Origin: an uncultured Oscillospiraceae bacterium
Lineage (GTDB): Bacteria; Bacillota; Clostridia; Oscillospirales; Acutalibacteraceae
Direction of reading: 5' to 3'
NCBI GenBank assembly: GCA_910587835.1
Contig: CAJUNQ010000105.1
Location: 1-37,564 of the forward strand
DNA: 37,564 nt
The position numbers and the translations under genes are program-made. The notes beneath the pieces were generated by a model, which saw nothing but the letters and a program-made list of their open reading frames with translations, made no database searches and was not told the DNA's origin. Within the stretch, counting starts at the first letter, position 1, and the number at the start of each line of letters is the position of its first letter. This document shows, in pieces, positions 29,840-37,377 of this stretch.

Positions 29840-31570
29840 ATGAAAAAACTGCTGATCTATCTGAAGGAATACCGGAAGGAGTGCGTGCTGGGCCCCCTGT
29901 TCAAGCTGCTGGAGGCCAGCTTTGAGCTGCTGGTGCCCCTGGTAATGGCCTCGGTGATTGACACCGGCATTGCCCAAGGAGACCGGGACTATATCATCCG
30001 TATGTGCCTGGTGCTGGTGGGCCTGGGAGTAATCGGGCTGGCCTGTTCGCTGACAGCCCAGTTCTTCGCGGCCAAGGCCTCGGTGGGGTTTGCGGCCAAG
30101 GTGCGGGCCGCGCTGTACGGGCACATTCAAAGCCTCAGCTATGCCGACATGGACCGGGAGGGCTCCTCTACCCTGATTACCCGCATGACCAGCGATGTGA
30201 ACCAGGTGCAGAACGGCATGAACCTGACCCTGCGGCTGCTGCTGCGGTCGCCATTTGTGGTGTTCGGGGCCATGGTCATGGCCTTTACCATTGACTGGAA
30301 GGCCGCGCTGATCTTTGTGGGGGTCATTCCCCTACTGTCAGTGGTGGTGTTCGGGGTCATGCTGTGGACCATGCCCCGCTATAAGCAGGTGCAGGCCCGG
30401 CTGGACAAGGTGCTGGGCCTCACCCGGGAGAATCTCACCGGGGTGAGGGTGGTGCGGGCCTTTGGCCGGGAGGAGTCGGAGACTGAAGGCTTCCGCCAGG
30501 AAAACGGCGCGCTGACCCAGCTGCAGGAGTTTGTGGGCAAGGTCTCGGCGCTGATGAATCCCGTGACCTATATCATCATCAACCTGGGGGCCGTGGTCCT
30601 GATCTGGGCTGGGGCTGTGCGGGTGGACGCGGGAATGATCACCCAGGGAGCCGTGGTGGCGCTGCTCAACTATATGTCCCAGATTCTGGTGGAGCTGGTG
30701 AAGCTGGCCAACCTGATCATCAACATCACCAAAGCCATGGCCTGTGCCAACCGCATCTCGGCGGTGCTGGACACAGAGCCCACCCTGCGCTCTCCGGACA
30801 AGGGCCGGGCAGGCAGCGGGGCCGGGGTGGTCTTTGAAAATGTGGAGCTCACCTATCAGGGGGCGGGCGCGCCCTCCCTCACGGGGCTGAGCTTTACCGT
30901 GGAGCCCGGAGAGACCGTGGGCATTATTGGCGGCACCGGCAGCGGCAAAACCTCCCTGGTGAACCTGATTCCCCGGTTTTATGACGCCACCGGCGGCCGG
31001 GTGACGGTGGGAGGCATAGACGTGCGGGACTGGCCCCTGGAGGAGCTGCGGGCCCGCATTGGCGTGGTGCCCCAAAAGGCGGCGTTGGTGACCGGCACCA
31101 TCCGGGAGAACCTGCTTTGGGGCCGGGAGGGAGCCTCGGGCCAGGAGCTGTGGCAGGCGTTGGAGACAGCCCAGGCCAAGGATTTCGTCAAGCAAAAGCC
31201 CAAGGGGCTGGACGAACCCGTGGAGCAGGGGGGCCGGAATTTCTCCGGGGGCCAGCGTCAGCGGCTGACCATTGCCCGGGCCCTGGTACGCCGGCCGGAG
31301 CTGCTGATTCTGGACGACAGCGCCAGCGCCTTGGACCTGGCCACAGACGCCCGGCTGCGTCAGGCCATTGCCGGGCTGGACTATAAACCCACCGTGTTCA
31401 TCGTGTCCCAGCGCACAGCCTCCATCCGCCACGCGGACAAGATCGTGGTGCTGGACGACGGCAGGGCCGTGGGGGTAGGCGCCCATGAGGAGCTGCTGGA
31501 AAGCTGCTGGGTCTACCGGGAAATTTATGAGTCCCAATTTCAAAAAAGCAAGGAGGGGGCTGTAGAATGA
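29840..31570 (+). CDS. Heterodimeric ABC exporter subunit with degenerate catalytic site
   Basis: A 576-residue type IV ABC half-transporter: six helices (about 15-300) fused to an ATPase domain. Walker A is GGTGSGKT (364-371) and the signature NFSGGQRQR is intact. The residue after Walker B is Asp (D493 in LLILDDSAS, normally Glu) and the H-loop His is Gln (Q524 in VSQR). These are the changes seen in one half of heterodimeric exporters such as TM287/288 and BmrCD. The start follows the GNAT stop by one base with a poor ribosome binding site, so coupling is likely. The next gene overlaps as ATGA and encodes the partner. Substrate: drug, lipid or peptide, not determined. Confidence 0.93.
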   Translation: MKKLLIYLKEYRKECVLGPLFKLLEASFELLVPLVMASVIDTGIAQGDRDYIIRMCLVLVGLGVIGLACSLTAQFFAAKASVGFAAKVRAALYGHIQSLSYADMDREGSSTLITRMTSDVNQVQNGMNLTLRLLLRSPFVVFGAMVMAFTIDWKAALIFVGVIPLLSVVVFGVMLWTMPRYKQVQARLDKVLGLTRENLTGVRVVRAFGREESETEGFRQENGALTQLQEFVGKVSALMNPVTYIIINLGAVVLIWAGAVRVDAGMITQGAVVALLNYMSQILVELVKLANLIINITKAMACANRISAVLDTEPTLRSPDKGRAGSGAGVVFENVELTYQGAGAPSLTGLSFTVEPGETVGIIGGTGSGKTSLVNLIPRFYDATGGRVTVGGIDVRDWPLEELRARIGVVPQKAALVTGTIRENLLWGREGASGQELWQALETAQAKDFVKQKPKGLDEPVEQGGRNFSGGQRQRLTIARALVRRPELLILDDSASALDLATDARLRQAIAGLDYKPTVFIVSQRTASIRHADKIVVLDDGRAVGVGAHEELLESCWVYREIYESQFQKSKEGAVE

Positions 31571-33309
31571 AGTCGAAAGCAAAAAAGGGCGCCCTGAAAA
31601 AGGTGCTGCGCTACATCCGCCGGTATTGGCTGCTGGTGGGGCTTTCGGTGGCGCTGGCGGCGGTATCTGTGGCGGCGGCGCTGTACATCCCCATTCTCAC
31701 CGGCAATGCGGTGGACCTGATTGTGGGCCCGGGCAAGGTGGACTTTGAGGGCGTCTTCCGCATTCTGGTACAGATTGGGGGGATTATCGGCCTGGCCGCT
31801 CTGGCCCAGTGGGTGATGAGCGTCATCAACAACCGGGTGACCTACCGGGTTGTCAGGGACATCCGGGAGGAGGCCTTCCGGCATATTCAGGTCCTTCCGC
31901 TGAGCTATCTGGACGCCCACCCGGCAGGTGAGACTGTCAGCCGGGTAATTGCCGATGTAGACCAGTTTGCCGACGGCCTTCTGATGGGCTTTACCCAGCT
32001 GTTCACCGGGGTCATCACCATTCTGGGCACTCTGGGCTTTATGTTCTCGGTGAATGTGGGCATCACACTGGTAGTGCTGGTGGTAACGCCGGTTTCGCTG
32101 GTAGTGGCGGCGTTCATTGCCAAAAGCACCTACAGCATGTTCCGGCTTCAGTCTCAGGTGCGGGGCGAGCAGACCGCCTTTGTGGAGGAGACGGTAGGGG
32201 GCCAGAAGGTGGTGCAGGCCTTTGGCCAGGAGCGTCAGGCCCAGGAACGCTTCGGAGAGATCAACGAGCGGCTGCGCAAGTGCTCTCTGCGGGCCATCTT
32301 CTTCTCCTCCATCACCAACCCCTCCACCCGGTTCGTCAACTCTCTGGTGTACACCGGGGTGGGCATTGCCGGGGCCCTGGCCGTGGTGGGCGGAGGACTC
32401 ACGGTGGGCCAGCTCACCTGCTTTTTGAGCTATGCCAACCAGTACACCAAGCCCTTCAACGAGATCTCCGGCGTGGTTACCGAGCTGCAAAATGCCCTGG
32501 CCTGCGCCGCCCGGGTGTTCGAGCTCATCGAGCAGCAGCCGCAAACCCCTGACGCGCCCCTGGACCTGGGCGAGGCCGGCGGCAGCGTGGAGATCGACGA
32601 TGTGTTCTTCTCTTACCAGCCCGGCCAGAAGCTCATCGAGGGCTTTGGCCTGGGGGTGCGCCCCGGCCAGCGGGTGGCTTTGGTAGGGCCCACCGGCTGC
32701 GGCAAAACCACGGTCATCAACCTGCTCATGCGTTTTTATGACGTGGACGCCGGGGCCATCCGGGTGGACGGCAGAGACGTCCGGGATGTCACCCGGAAAA
32801 GCCTGCGCCGGAACTATGGCATGGTGCTGCAGGATACCTGGCTGAAAAACGGCACGGTGCGGGAGAACATTGCCTACAGCAAGCCCGACGCCAGCGACGC
32901 AGAGATTGAGGCAGCGGCCCGGGCAGCCCATGCCCACAGCTTCATCAAGCGTCTGCCCAAGGGGTATGACACGGTGATTGGCGAGGAGCTGGGGGGCCTG
33001 AGCCAGGGCCAGAAGCAGCTGCTGTGCATTGCCCGGGTGATGCTCTCTTTGCCCCCTATGCTCATTCTGGACGAGGCCACCTCCTCCATCGACACCCGCA
33101 CCGAGGCCCGCATTCAGCGCGCCTTTGCCAAAATGATGCGGGGGCGCACCAGCTTCATTGTGGCCCACCGGCTGTCTACCATTCAAGACGCGGACATGAT
33201 TCTGGTCATGCGGGACGGCCACATTGTAGAGCAGGGCAGCCACCAGCAGCTGCTGGACAAGGGCGGCTTCTACGCCGAGCTGTACAACAGCCAGTTCGCG
33301 GTGGTGTAA
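31567..33309 (+). CDS. Heterodimeric ABC exporter partner subunit
   Basis: A 580-residue half-transporter, partner of the preceding gene (four-base ATGA overlap). Six helices (about 18-305), then an ATPase domain with Walker A GPTGCGKT, Walker B Glu503 (LILDEATSS) and H-loop His534 (VAHRLST), all canonical. Its signature is LSQGQ (478-482) rather than LSGGQ. So all odd residues of the pair fall in one composite ATP site (Walker motifs of the first subunit with the signature of this one), leaving one fully canonical site. This is the textbook asymmetric arrangement and supports a single functional dimer. Confidence 0.93.
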   Translation: MKSKAKKGALKKVLRYIRRYWLLVGLSVALAAVSVAAALYIPILTGNAVDLIVGPGKVDFEGVFRILVQIGGIIGLAALAQWVMSVINNRVTYRVVRDIREEAFRHIQVLPLSYLDAHPAGETVSRVIADVDQFADGLLMGFTQLFTGVITILGTLGFMFSVNVGITLVVLVVTPVSLVVAAFIAKSTYSMFRLQSQVRGEQTAFVEETVGGQKVVQAFGQERQAQERFGEINERLRKCSLRAIFFSSITNPSTRFVNSLVYTGVGIAGALAVVGGGLTVGQLTCFLSYANQYTKPFNEISGVVTELQNALACAARVFELIEQQPQTPDAPLDLGEAGGSVEIDDVFFSYQPGQKLIEGFGLGVRPGQRVALVGPTGCGKTTVINLLMRFYDVDAGAIRVDGRDVRDVTRKSLRRNYGMVLQDTWLKNGTVRENIAYSKPDASDAEIEAAARAAHAHSFIKRLPKGYDTVIGEELGGLSQGQKQLLCIARVMLSLPPMLILDEATSSIDTRTEARIQRAFAKMMRGRTSFIVAHRLSTIQDADMILVMRDGHIVEQGSHQQLLDKGGFYAELYNSQFAVV

Positions 33310-33312
33310 GAC

Positions 33313-33934
33313 ATGGTGATCACCTGTGTCTGCGCCTCCAACATTCTGCACAGCGGAGAGGACAGCGTGTCCCAACGGCTCTGCGCCATTGCTGCCAACC
33401 ATTTGACCCAGGCGGGCGCTGTCTGCGAAATTGTCTGTCTTCACAGGCTGCGGCGGATGCTTTTATACCCTGCGCTGCTGCCGGGACAATGCTTTCAACG
33501 CGCTCTATGAAAGGCTCGTGCGCTCCGATGGTCTGCTGTTCGTTTCTCCCCATTACGCGCCCATTCCCGCCAGGCTGTGCATGCTGCTGGAAAAGATGGA
33601 GGAGATCGCCTTTCTCCACTGGTGGAAGGACAGCGGCTACCGGGCCGAGGCCTGGGGCATTCCGGCAGGGATCGTCTCTCACGGGGGCGGAGCCGGTTGG
33701 GCTTTGAAAAGCTATAAGGCCATGGTCAACGACACCATTGCCAATGCCACCATCCAGTGCCGGGTGGTCCCCTATCATAGTCCTTGGGACACAGGCCTTG
33801 CTCTGCCGGTGAGCCGGGTGGAGGAAGGGGCGGGCATCTTCCCCATACAGAGGTATGACCGGGAGGGCATCACCCTGCTGACTGGTTACGCAGATATGCT
33901 TCTGCAAGCAGCCAGGGCAGGACGGTCAAAATAG
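33313..33934 (+). pseudogene. Frame-broken flavodoxin-fold NAD(P)H-dependent (FMN) reductase
   Basis: Two partial reading frames join into one recognisable protein. Frame one from ATG 33313 gives the N-terminal beta-alpha unit (MVITCVCASNILHSGEDSVS, ending QAGAVCEIVCL near 33441). The frame offset by one base gives FTGCGGCFYTLRC, then YERLVRSDGLLFVSPHYAPI and the remainder to 33934. In intact relatives about seven residues (such as LRDYDIKPC) separate these parts, so a deletion of roughly 20-23 bases near 33440 is likely. Frame one stops at 33510. The second part has no start with a ribosome binding site. It follows the exporter gene by three bases. A sequencing or assembly error cannot be excluded. 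Confidence 0.75.
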
Positions 33935-33936
33935 AG

Positions 33937-33968
33937 AAAAAGCCGCGGGGCGTTTCCGCGGCTTTTTT
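33937..33968 (+). terminator. Intrinsic terminator after the exporter/reductase operon
   Basis: GCCGCGG (33942-33948) and CCGCGGC (33956-33962) flanked by AAAAA and TTTTTT. It ends the operon starting at 28687. Confidence 0.92.
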
Positions 33969-33973
33969 GCCGC

Positions 33974-34002
33974 TCACCAAAACCCGCCTTTCCCCATAGT
34001 AT
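33974..34002 (+). promoter_or_regulatory. Sigma-K-like promoter for dpaA-dpaB
   Basis: CAC at 33975-33977, 17-base spacer, CATAGTAT at 33995-34002. This fits the mother-cell sigma-K pattern (AC at -35 and CATANNNT at -10). The dipicolinate synthase operon of Bacillus (spoVF) is sigma-K dependent, so both sequence and context agree. Confidence 0.65.
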
Positions 34003-34063
34003 GGAGTACCCCCCTGTCAGGACGGGGCAAGCCCCCAAGGGGGAAGAAGGGAGTGCAGGTTTC

Positions 34064-34930
34064 ATGATTGGTTTCGGGATCATCGGCGGCGACCGCCGCC
34101 AGCTGTATCTGGCCCGCTCGCTGGCCGAGGACGGGCATCTGGTCCTGGTAAATGGAATGGAGCGGGCCCAGGACACAGCGGGGCTGAAAATGGCCCAGCT
34201 GCCCGACCTGGCGGAGCGCTGCGAGGTGATCCTTCTGCCTCTGCCCGTCACCCGGGAGGGCGCGGCCCTGAACGCTCCCTTTGCCGGCCGGGCCATTCCC
34301 CTTGACCGGCTGGAAACAGCGTTGGCAGGGCACCGGGTGTTTGGCGGCATGCTGGGCGCGCTGGGGGAGGGCTCTCCCTTCTGGCAGAGCTGCCGGGACT
34401 ACTACGCCCAGGAGGAGCTGCTCACCGGCAATGCCTGGCTCACCGCCGAGGGCGCGGTGGCTCTGGCTGTCACCCAATACCCCGGCACCTTAGGGGGGGC
34501 CAGCTGCCTGGTGGCGGGGTATGGGCGCATCGGCAAGGCCCTGTGTCCTATGCTTCGGGGCATGGGGGCCCAGGTGTTCTGTGCCGCCCGGCGGCCTGAG
34601 GCGTTGGCGGCAGTTCGGGCGTTGGGCTGCGTGCCCCTGGGGTATGACCAGCTTCAGCGTCCCTTCGACCTGATCTTCAACACCGTGCCTGTGCCGGTGC
34701 TGGGCAGCGCGGTTCTGGTCCGTCAAAAACAGGATACGCTGCTGATGGAGCTGGCCTCCGCCCCCGGAGGCTTTGACCGGGCAGCGGCGGAGCGGCTGGG
34801 GCTGAGCATTCTGGACGCCCCCTCGCTGCCAGGAAGGACCTCGCCCAAGGCGGCGGGAGAGCTGATTAAAACGACCATTTATCATATGCTGGAGGCTGAC
34901 CAGGCGGGAAAACCGCTGAGCCGGCCTTGA
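34064..34930 (+). CDS. dpaA: Dipicolinate synthase subunit A
   Basis: A 288-residue protein, close to the 297 residues of the Bacillus SpoVFA/DpaA. It begins FGIIGGDRRQLYLARSLAEDGHLV, the family N-terminus, and has a Rossmann fold later (LVAGYGRIGKALCPMLRGMGA, about 147-167). With DpaB it oxidises dihydrodipicolinate to dipicolinic acid in the mother cell; the product loads into the spore core as calcium dipicolinate. The start at 34064 is chosen because it gives the family N-terminus; 21 further codons upstream would begin at the promoter itself. GGGAG lies about ten bases upstream. Followed by dpaB after 27 bases. Confidence 0.93.
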   Translation: MIGFGIIGGDRRQLYLARSLAEDGHLVLVNGMERAQDTAGLKMAQLPDLAERCEVILLPLPVTREGAALNAPFAGRAIPLDRLETALAGHRVFGGMLGALGEGSPFWQSCRDYYAQEELLTGNAWLTAEGAVALAVTQYPGTLGGASCLVAGYGRIGKALCPMLRGMGAQVFCAARRPEALAAVRALGCVPLGYDQLQRPFDLIFNTVPVPVLGSAVLVRQKQDTLLMELASAPGGFDRAAAERLGLSILDAPSLPGRTSPKAAGELIKTTIYHMLEADQAGKPLSRP

Positions 34931-34957
34931 AAAACACGAGGAAAGGAGATGGTCAGA

Positions 34958-35521
34958 ATGCAGACCCTGGGTTTCGCCATGTGCGGGTCCTTCTGCACTC
35001 TGGACCGGGCCATGGAGCAAATGACTGCCCTCAGCAGCCAATATGCCCTGCTTCCGGTCATGTCCCAGAACGTATATGAGACAGACACCCGCTTTGGCAG
35101 GGCGGTAGACTGGATTGCCCGGGCCGGGGACACTGCCGGCAGACCGGTGCTGCACACGATTGTAGAGGCCGAGCCCATTGGCCCCAAGCGCCTGGTAGAC
35201 GCCATGGTGGTGTGCCCCTGCACAGGCAACACTCTTTCAAAAATTGCCCTGGGCATTACCGACACCCCGGTGACTATGGCGGTAAAGTCCGCCTTGCGGG
35301 TAGGCCTGCCGGTGGTGCTGTGCCTTGCCAGCAACGACGCTCTTGGGGCCTCCGGCCAGAACGCCGCACGGCTGATGAACACCAAAAACGTCTATTTCGT
35401 CCCCCTGGGGCAGGACGACCCGGAGAAGAAGCCCTTCTCCCTGGTGGCAGACTTTTCCCTTTTGCAGGAGACAGTGGCCGCAGCCCTGGAAGGGCGGCAG
35501 CTGCAGCCCATTTACCGCTGA
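34958..35521 (+). CDS. dpaB: Dipicolinate synthase subunit B
   Basis: A 187-residue flavoprotein-like subunit (SpoVFB type): GFAMCGSFCTLDRAMEQM at the start, PKRLVDAMVVCPCTGNTLSK in the middle and GLPVVLCLASNDALGASGQN later, all typical. The start is ATG 34958; the ATG at 34949 directly abuts the AAAGGAG site, while 34958 lies nine bases from it. Part of the sigma-K-like dpaAB operon, terminated at 35536-35572. It acts with DpaA in the mother cell. Confidence 0.94.
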   Translation: MQTLGFAMCGSFCTLDRAMEQMTALSSQYALLPVMSQNVYETDTRFGRAVDWIARAGDTAGRPVLHTIVEAEPIGPKRLVDAMVVCPCTGNTLSKIALGITDTPVTMAVKSALRVGLPVVLCLASNDALGASGQNAARLMNTKNVYFVPLGQDDPEKKPFSLVADFSLLQETVAAALEGRQLQPIYR

Positions 35522-35535
35522 ACCATGAGGGAGCG

Positions 35536-35572
35536 AAAAAAAAAGACCCAGCCAAACCGGCCGGGTCTTTTT
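35536..35572. terminator. Bidirectional intrinsic terminator between dpaB and the Sel1-repeat gene
   Basis: Nine A's, GACCC-A-GCC, loop AAACC, GGC-C-GGGTC, five T's. It ends dpaAB on the plus strand and the three-gene operon 37340-35577 on the minus strand. Confidence 0.9.
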
Positions 35573-35576
35573 GGGT

Positions 35577-35972
35577 TTATTCGTTTAAAGAGAGCCCCTG
35601 CTCCCGGCACCGTTTCAGCGCCAGCTGGTGCCCCTGCCGCGCCGCCTGCAAATACCAGCGGCGGGCCTGTTCCATGTCAGGGGCTGTGCACTCTCCCTTT
35701 TCGTAGAACTCCGCCAGATTATACTGGCCGTCCCAGTCGCCATGCTCCGCCGCCCGCCGGGTCCAGTAAAAGGCCTTGTCCGGGTCCTTTTCCACACCCA
35801 GCCCTTCCCAGTAAAAGTACCCTGCCTGGCATTCCGCCAGGGGATACCCTTGCTCCGCCAAGGGGAGAAAGCCCTCCAGGCATTTGTCATACCTTCCTGC
35901 CTCCCAATAGGTCTCAATCAGGGCATTGCAGATATCCAGCTCCGGGCAGGGCTTATAGTAGCTGCTTGCCAT
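35577..35972 (-). CDS. Sel1-repeat (TPR-like) protein
   Basis: A 131-residue helical-repeat protein. Sel1-type signatures: GYPLAECQAGYFYWEGLGV (about 42-60), DPDKAFYWTRRAAEHGD (63-79) with WDGQYNLAEFYEKGE, and DMEQARRWYLQAARQGH (98-114). Such repeats mediate protein binding; no enzyme motif is present and there is no signal peptide, so it is probably cytoplasmic. GAGGTGA lies before the ATG. It is the last gene of a minus-strand operon, nine bases after the CpXC gene. Confidence 0.85.
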   Translation of the reverse strand: MASSYYKPCPELDICNALIETYWEAGRYDKCLEGFLPLAEQGYPLAECQAGYFYWEGLGVEKDPDKAFYWTRRAAEHGDWDGQYNLAEFYEKGECTAPDMEQARRWYLQAARQGHQLALKRCREQGLSLNE

Positions 35973-35981
35973 AATATCACC

Positions 35982-36611
35982 TCACGCGTTTTGATATTCC
36001 TCAATCATCCGCTTGGCAAGCCTGGCGTCCACAGTGGCAAAGCCCTCCGGGTCCGTGTAGTCCAGGGTGCGCAGCACCTCCTGAGACTGCTTGTACACCT
36101 CCACCCGGGTAGAGTGGTACACAGGCTCCAGCTGCCGGGGCACAAAAATGGCAAAGTCCATTTTCTCCCCCTCGGCCTTGCTGAAATAGGCGTGCAGCCG
36201 GGCATTGCCATAGCTGCGCCGGATGATGGTGCAAAGGGCGTTTTTCATCAGCTCCACCGCCAGGTCGTCCAGGCCGCTGTCAAAAATCAGAATCTTCTCC
36301 TTGAGCTCAGCCAGGTTCTTCACCCGGCGGCGGACATAGCCCTTCAGGGGCTCGGTCGCCTCTACCGCGCTGCCGGCCCCCCCAGGCGTAACGCACACCA
36401 CATACCCTGCCTGATTGTCCAGGTACACAAAGGGGTAGGCCATGGCCGCAAAATAGCTGCACCGCTGGCAGCGCCAGTCAAACAGGGTCTCGTCCAGAAT
36501 GCTCTGCTTGAGCTCTGGGTTCTGCTGGGCGTTGACACTGGTGTACAGCCGGTATTTCTGCGTCTCCCCGCACTGCGGGCAGACAATGTCCTTTATAATC
36601 TCCGTTGACAT
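35982..36611 (-). CDS. CpXC domain protein
   Basis: A 209-residue protein with a CpXC domain at the N-terminus: CPQCGETQKYRLYTSVNAQQNPELKQSI (from C11/C14) and the second pair WRCQRC at about 47-52, the four cysteines being a probable zinc site. The remaining part (about 75-209) is soluble and of unknown role. CpXC proteins are widespread in gut Clostridia and uncharacterised. GGAGG lies nine bases before the ATG. Middle gene of the operon, 21 bases after the gene at 36633. Confidence 0.83.
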   Translation of the reverse strand: MSTEIIKDIVCPQCGETQKYRLYTSVNAQQNPELKQSILDETLFDWRCQRCSYFAAMAYPFVYLDNQAGYVVCVTPGGAGSAVEATEPLKGYVRRRVKNLAELKEKILIFDSGLDDLAVELMKNALCTIIRRSYGNARLHAYFSKAEGEKMDFAIFVPRQLEPVYHSTRVEVYKQSQEVLRTLDYTDPEGFATVDARLAKRMIEEYQNA

Positions 36612-36632
36612 TCCCCATTTCCTCCCAGACGA

Positions 36633-37340
36633 TTATTCAAAGGGCAGGCCGTCATTCTCGTCGAGTTCCGCCGCAGGCGGAATCTCGGGTTCTGCCGCAG
36701 GCGGAATCTCGGGTTCTGCCGCAGGCGGAATCTCGGGTTCTGCCGCAGGCGGAATCTCGGGTTCCGCTGCGGACGGAGCCGCCCCCTCCCCTACAGGCCC
36801 ATCCGACCGGGCCTCTTCCTGGGGCATAGGGTCCTGGTCAAAGCTCTCCACATCCGAAAGGTCGATCTCCTCGCTGTCCGGGTCCTCAGGGTTGTACTCC
36901 GCGTCTTCCTCCCGGGTGACGGTAATTTCTACCGGCCCCTTGTCAAAATGGAACAGGGCGCTCTTCTTCCGGGGCTTTACCGTGGCGGTGACAAACACAG
37001 CGGTAGGCCCGTCCGCCCCGCTGATGACAGCCACAGAGCTGGCCTCATGCTGCTGTTGCATCAGCTGTTCCAGGTCCTCCAGGGCCCTGTCCCTCTGGGC
37101 CTGAAGCTGGTCCAGACGCAGGCAATGGGCCTCGGCCACTGGGTTGTCCGGGCCCCGCAGGACATTGTAATAGTACCGGCCCAGGGCCAGATATTCCTTT
37201 TCCGCAGCCTTCTCCTGGCAGCGAATGGCAGTGCGCAGCCGGTTGGCCGCAGCCAGACGCCGGTTTTTCTCCTTCAGCTGTGTTGCGGCCAGACGGACAT
37301 TGGCCCGGGCCGTCAGGCTGATTTCCTTCCAATTTGCCAT
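36633..37340 (-). CDS. Coiled-coil protein with orphan GADGPT motif and 8-residue C-terminal repeats
   Basis: A 235-residue soluble protein. Residues 5-100 are helical, charged and probably coiled coil (KEKNRRLAAANRLRTAI, then LRLDQLQAQRDRALEDLEQL). Residues 103-117 read VAVISGADGPTAVFV; GADGPT is otherwise familiar to me from beta subunits of sodium-pumping decarboxylases (OadB/GcdB), but no membrane helices are present here. An acidic stretch follows (145-185), then four AAEPEIPP repeats (191-222) and the tail LDENDGLPFE. AGGAGG lies eight bases before the ATG. It is the first gene of an operon with CpXC and Sel1 genes and begins 37 bases from the full repeat element, so its promoter may lie in or be affected by that element. 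Function unknown. Confidence 0.75.
   Translation of the reverse strand: MANWKEISLTARANVRLAATQLKEKNRRLAAANRLRTAIRCQEKAAEKEYLALGRYYYNVLRGPDNPVAEAHCLRLDQLQAQRDRALEDLEQLMQQQHEASSVAVISGADGPTAVFVTATVKPRKKSALFHFDKGPVEITVTREEDAEYNPEDPDSEEIDLSDVESFDQDPMPQEEARSDGPVGEGAAPSAAEPEIPPAAEPEIPPAAEPEIPPAAEPEIPPAAELDENDGLPFE
36665..36760 (-). repeat. Four 24-base tandem repeats inside a coding region
   Basis: Units at 36665, 36689, 36713 and 36737; three are identical and one differs by one base, followed by a degenerate fifth part-copy. Each encodes eight residues (AAEPEIPP). The copy number could vary by slippage without breaking the frame. Confidence 0.92.
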
Positions 37341-37377
37341 AATGCTGACCTCCTGCTGTTGATTCCGTATCCTTATC

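Noticed and set aside
31540..33444. Long minus-strand frames opposite the two ABC exporter genes
   Set aside because: Antisense shadows of intact, motif-complete plus-strand genes.
33431..33934. A separate 167-codon gene starting at TTG 33431
   Set aside because: No ribosome binding site, and it lacks the first beta-alpha unit that is present just upstream in another frame; better explained as a broken gene.
36633..36665. SSB-like acidic tip (DENDGLPFE) at the end of the GADGPT protein
   Set aside because: An SSB tip needs a terminal Phe; here an extra Glu follows and no OB fold is present.
36665..36760. CRISPR-like array
   Set aside because: The 24-base units are contiguous without spacers and encode an in-frame protein repeat.
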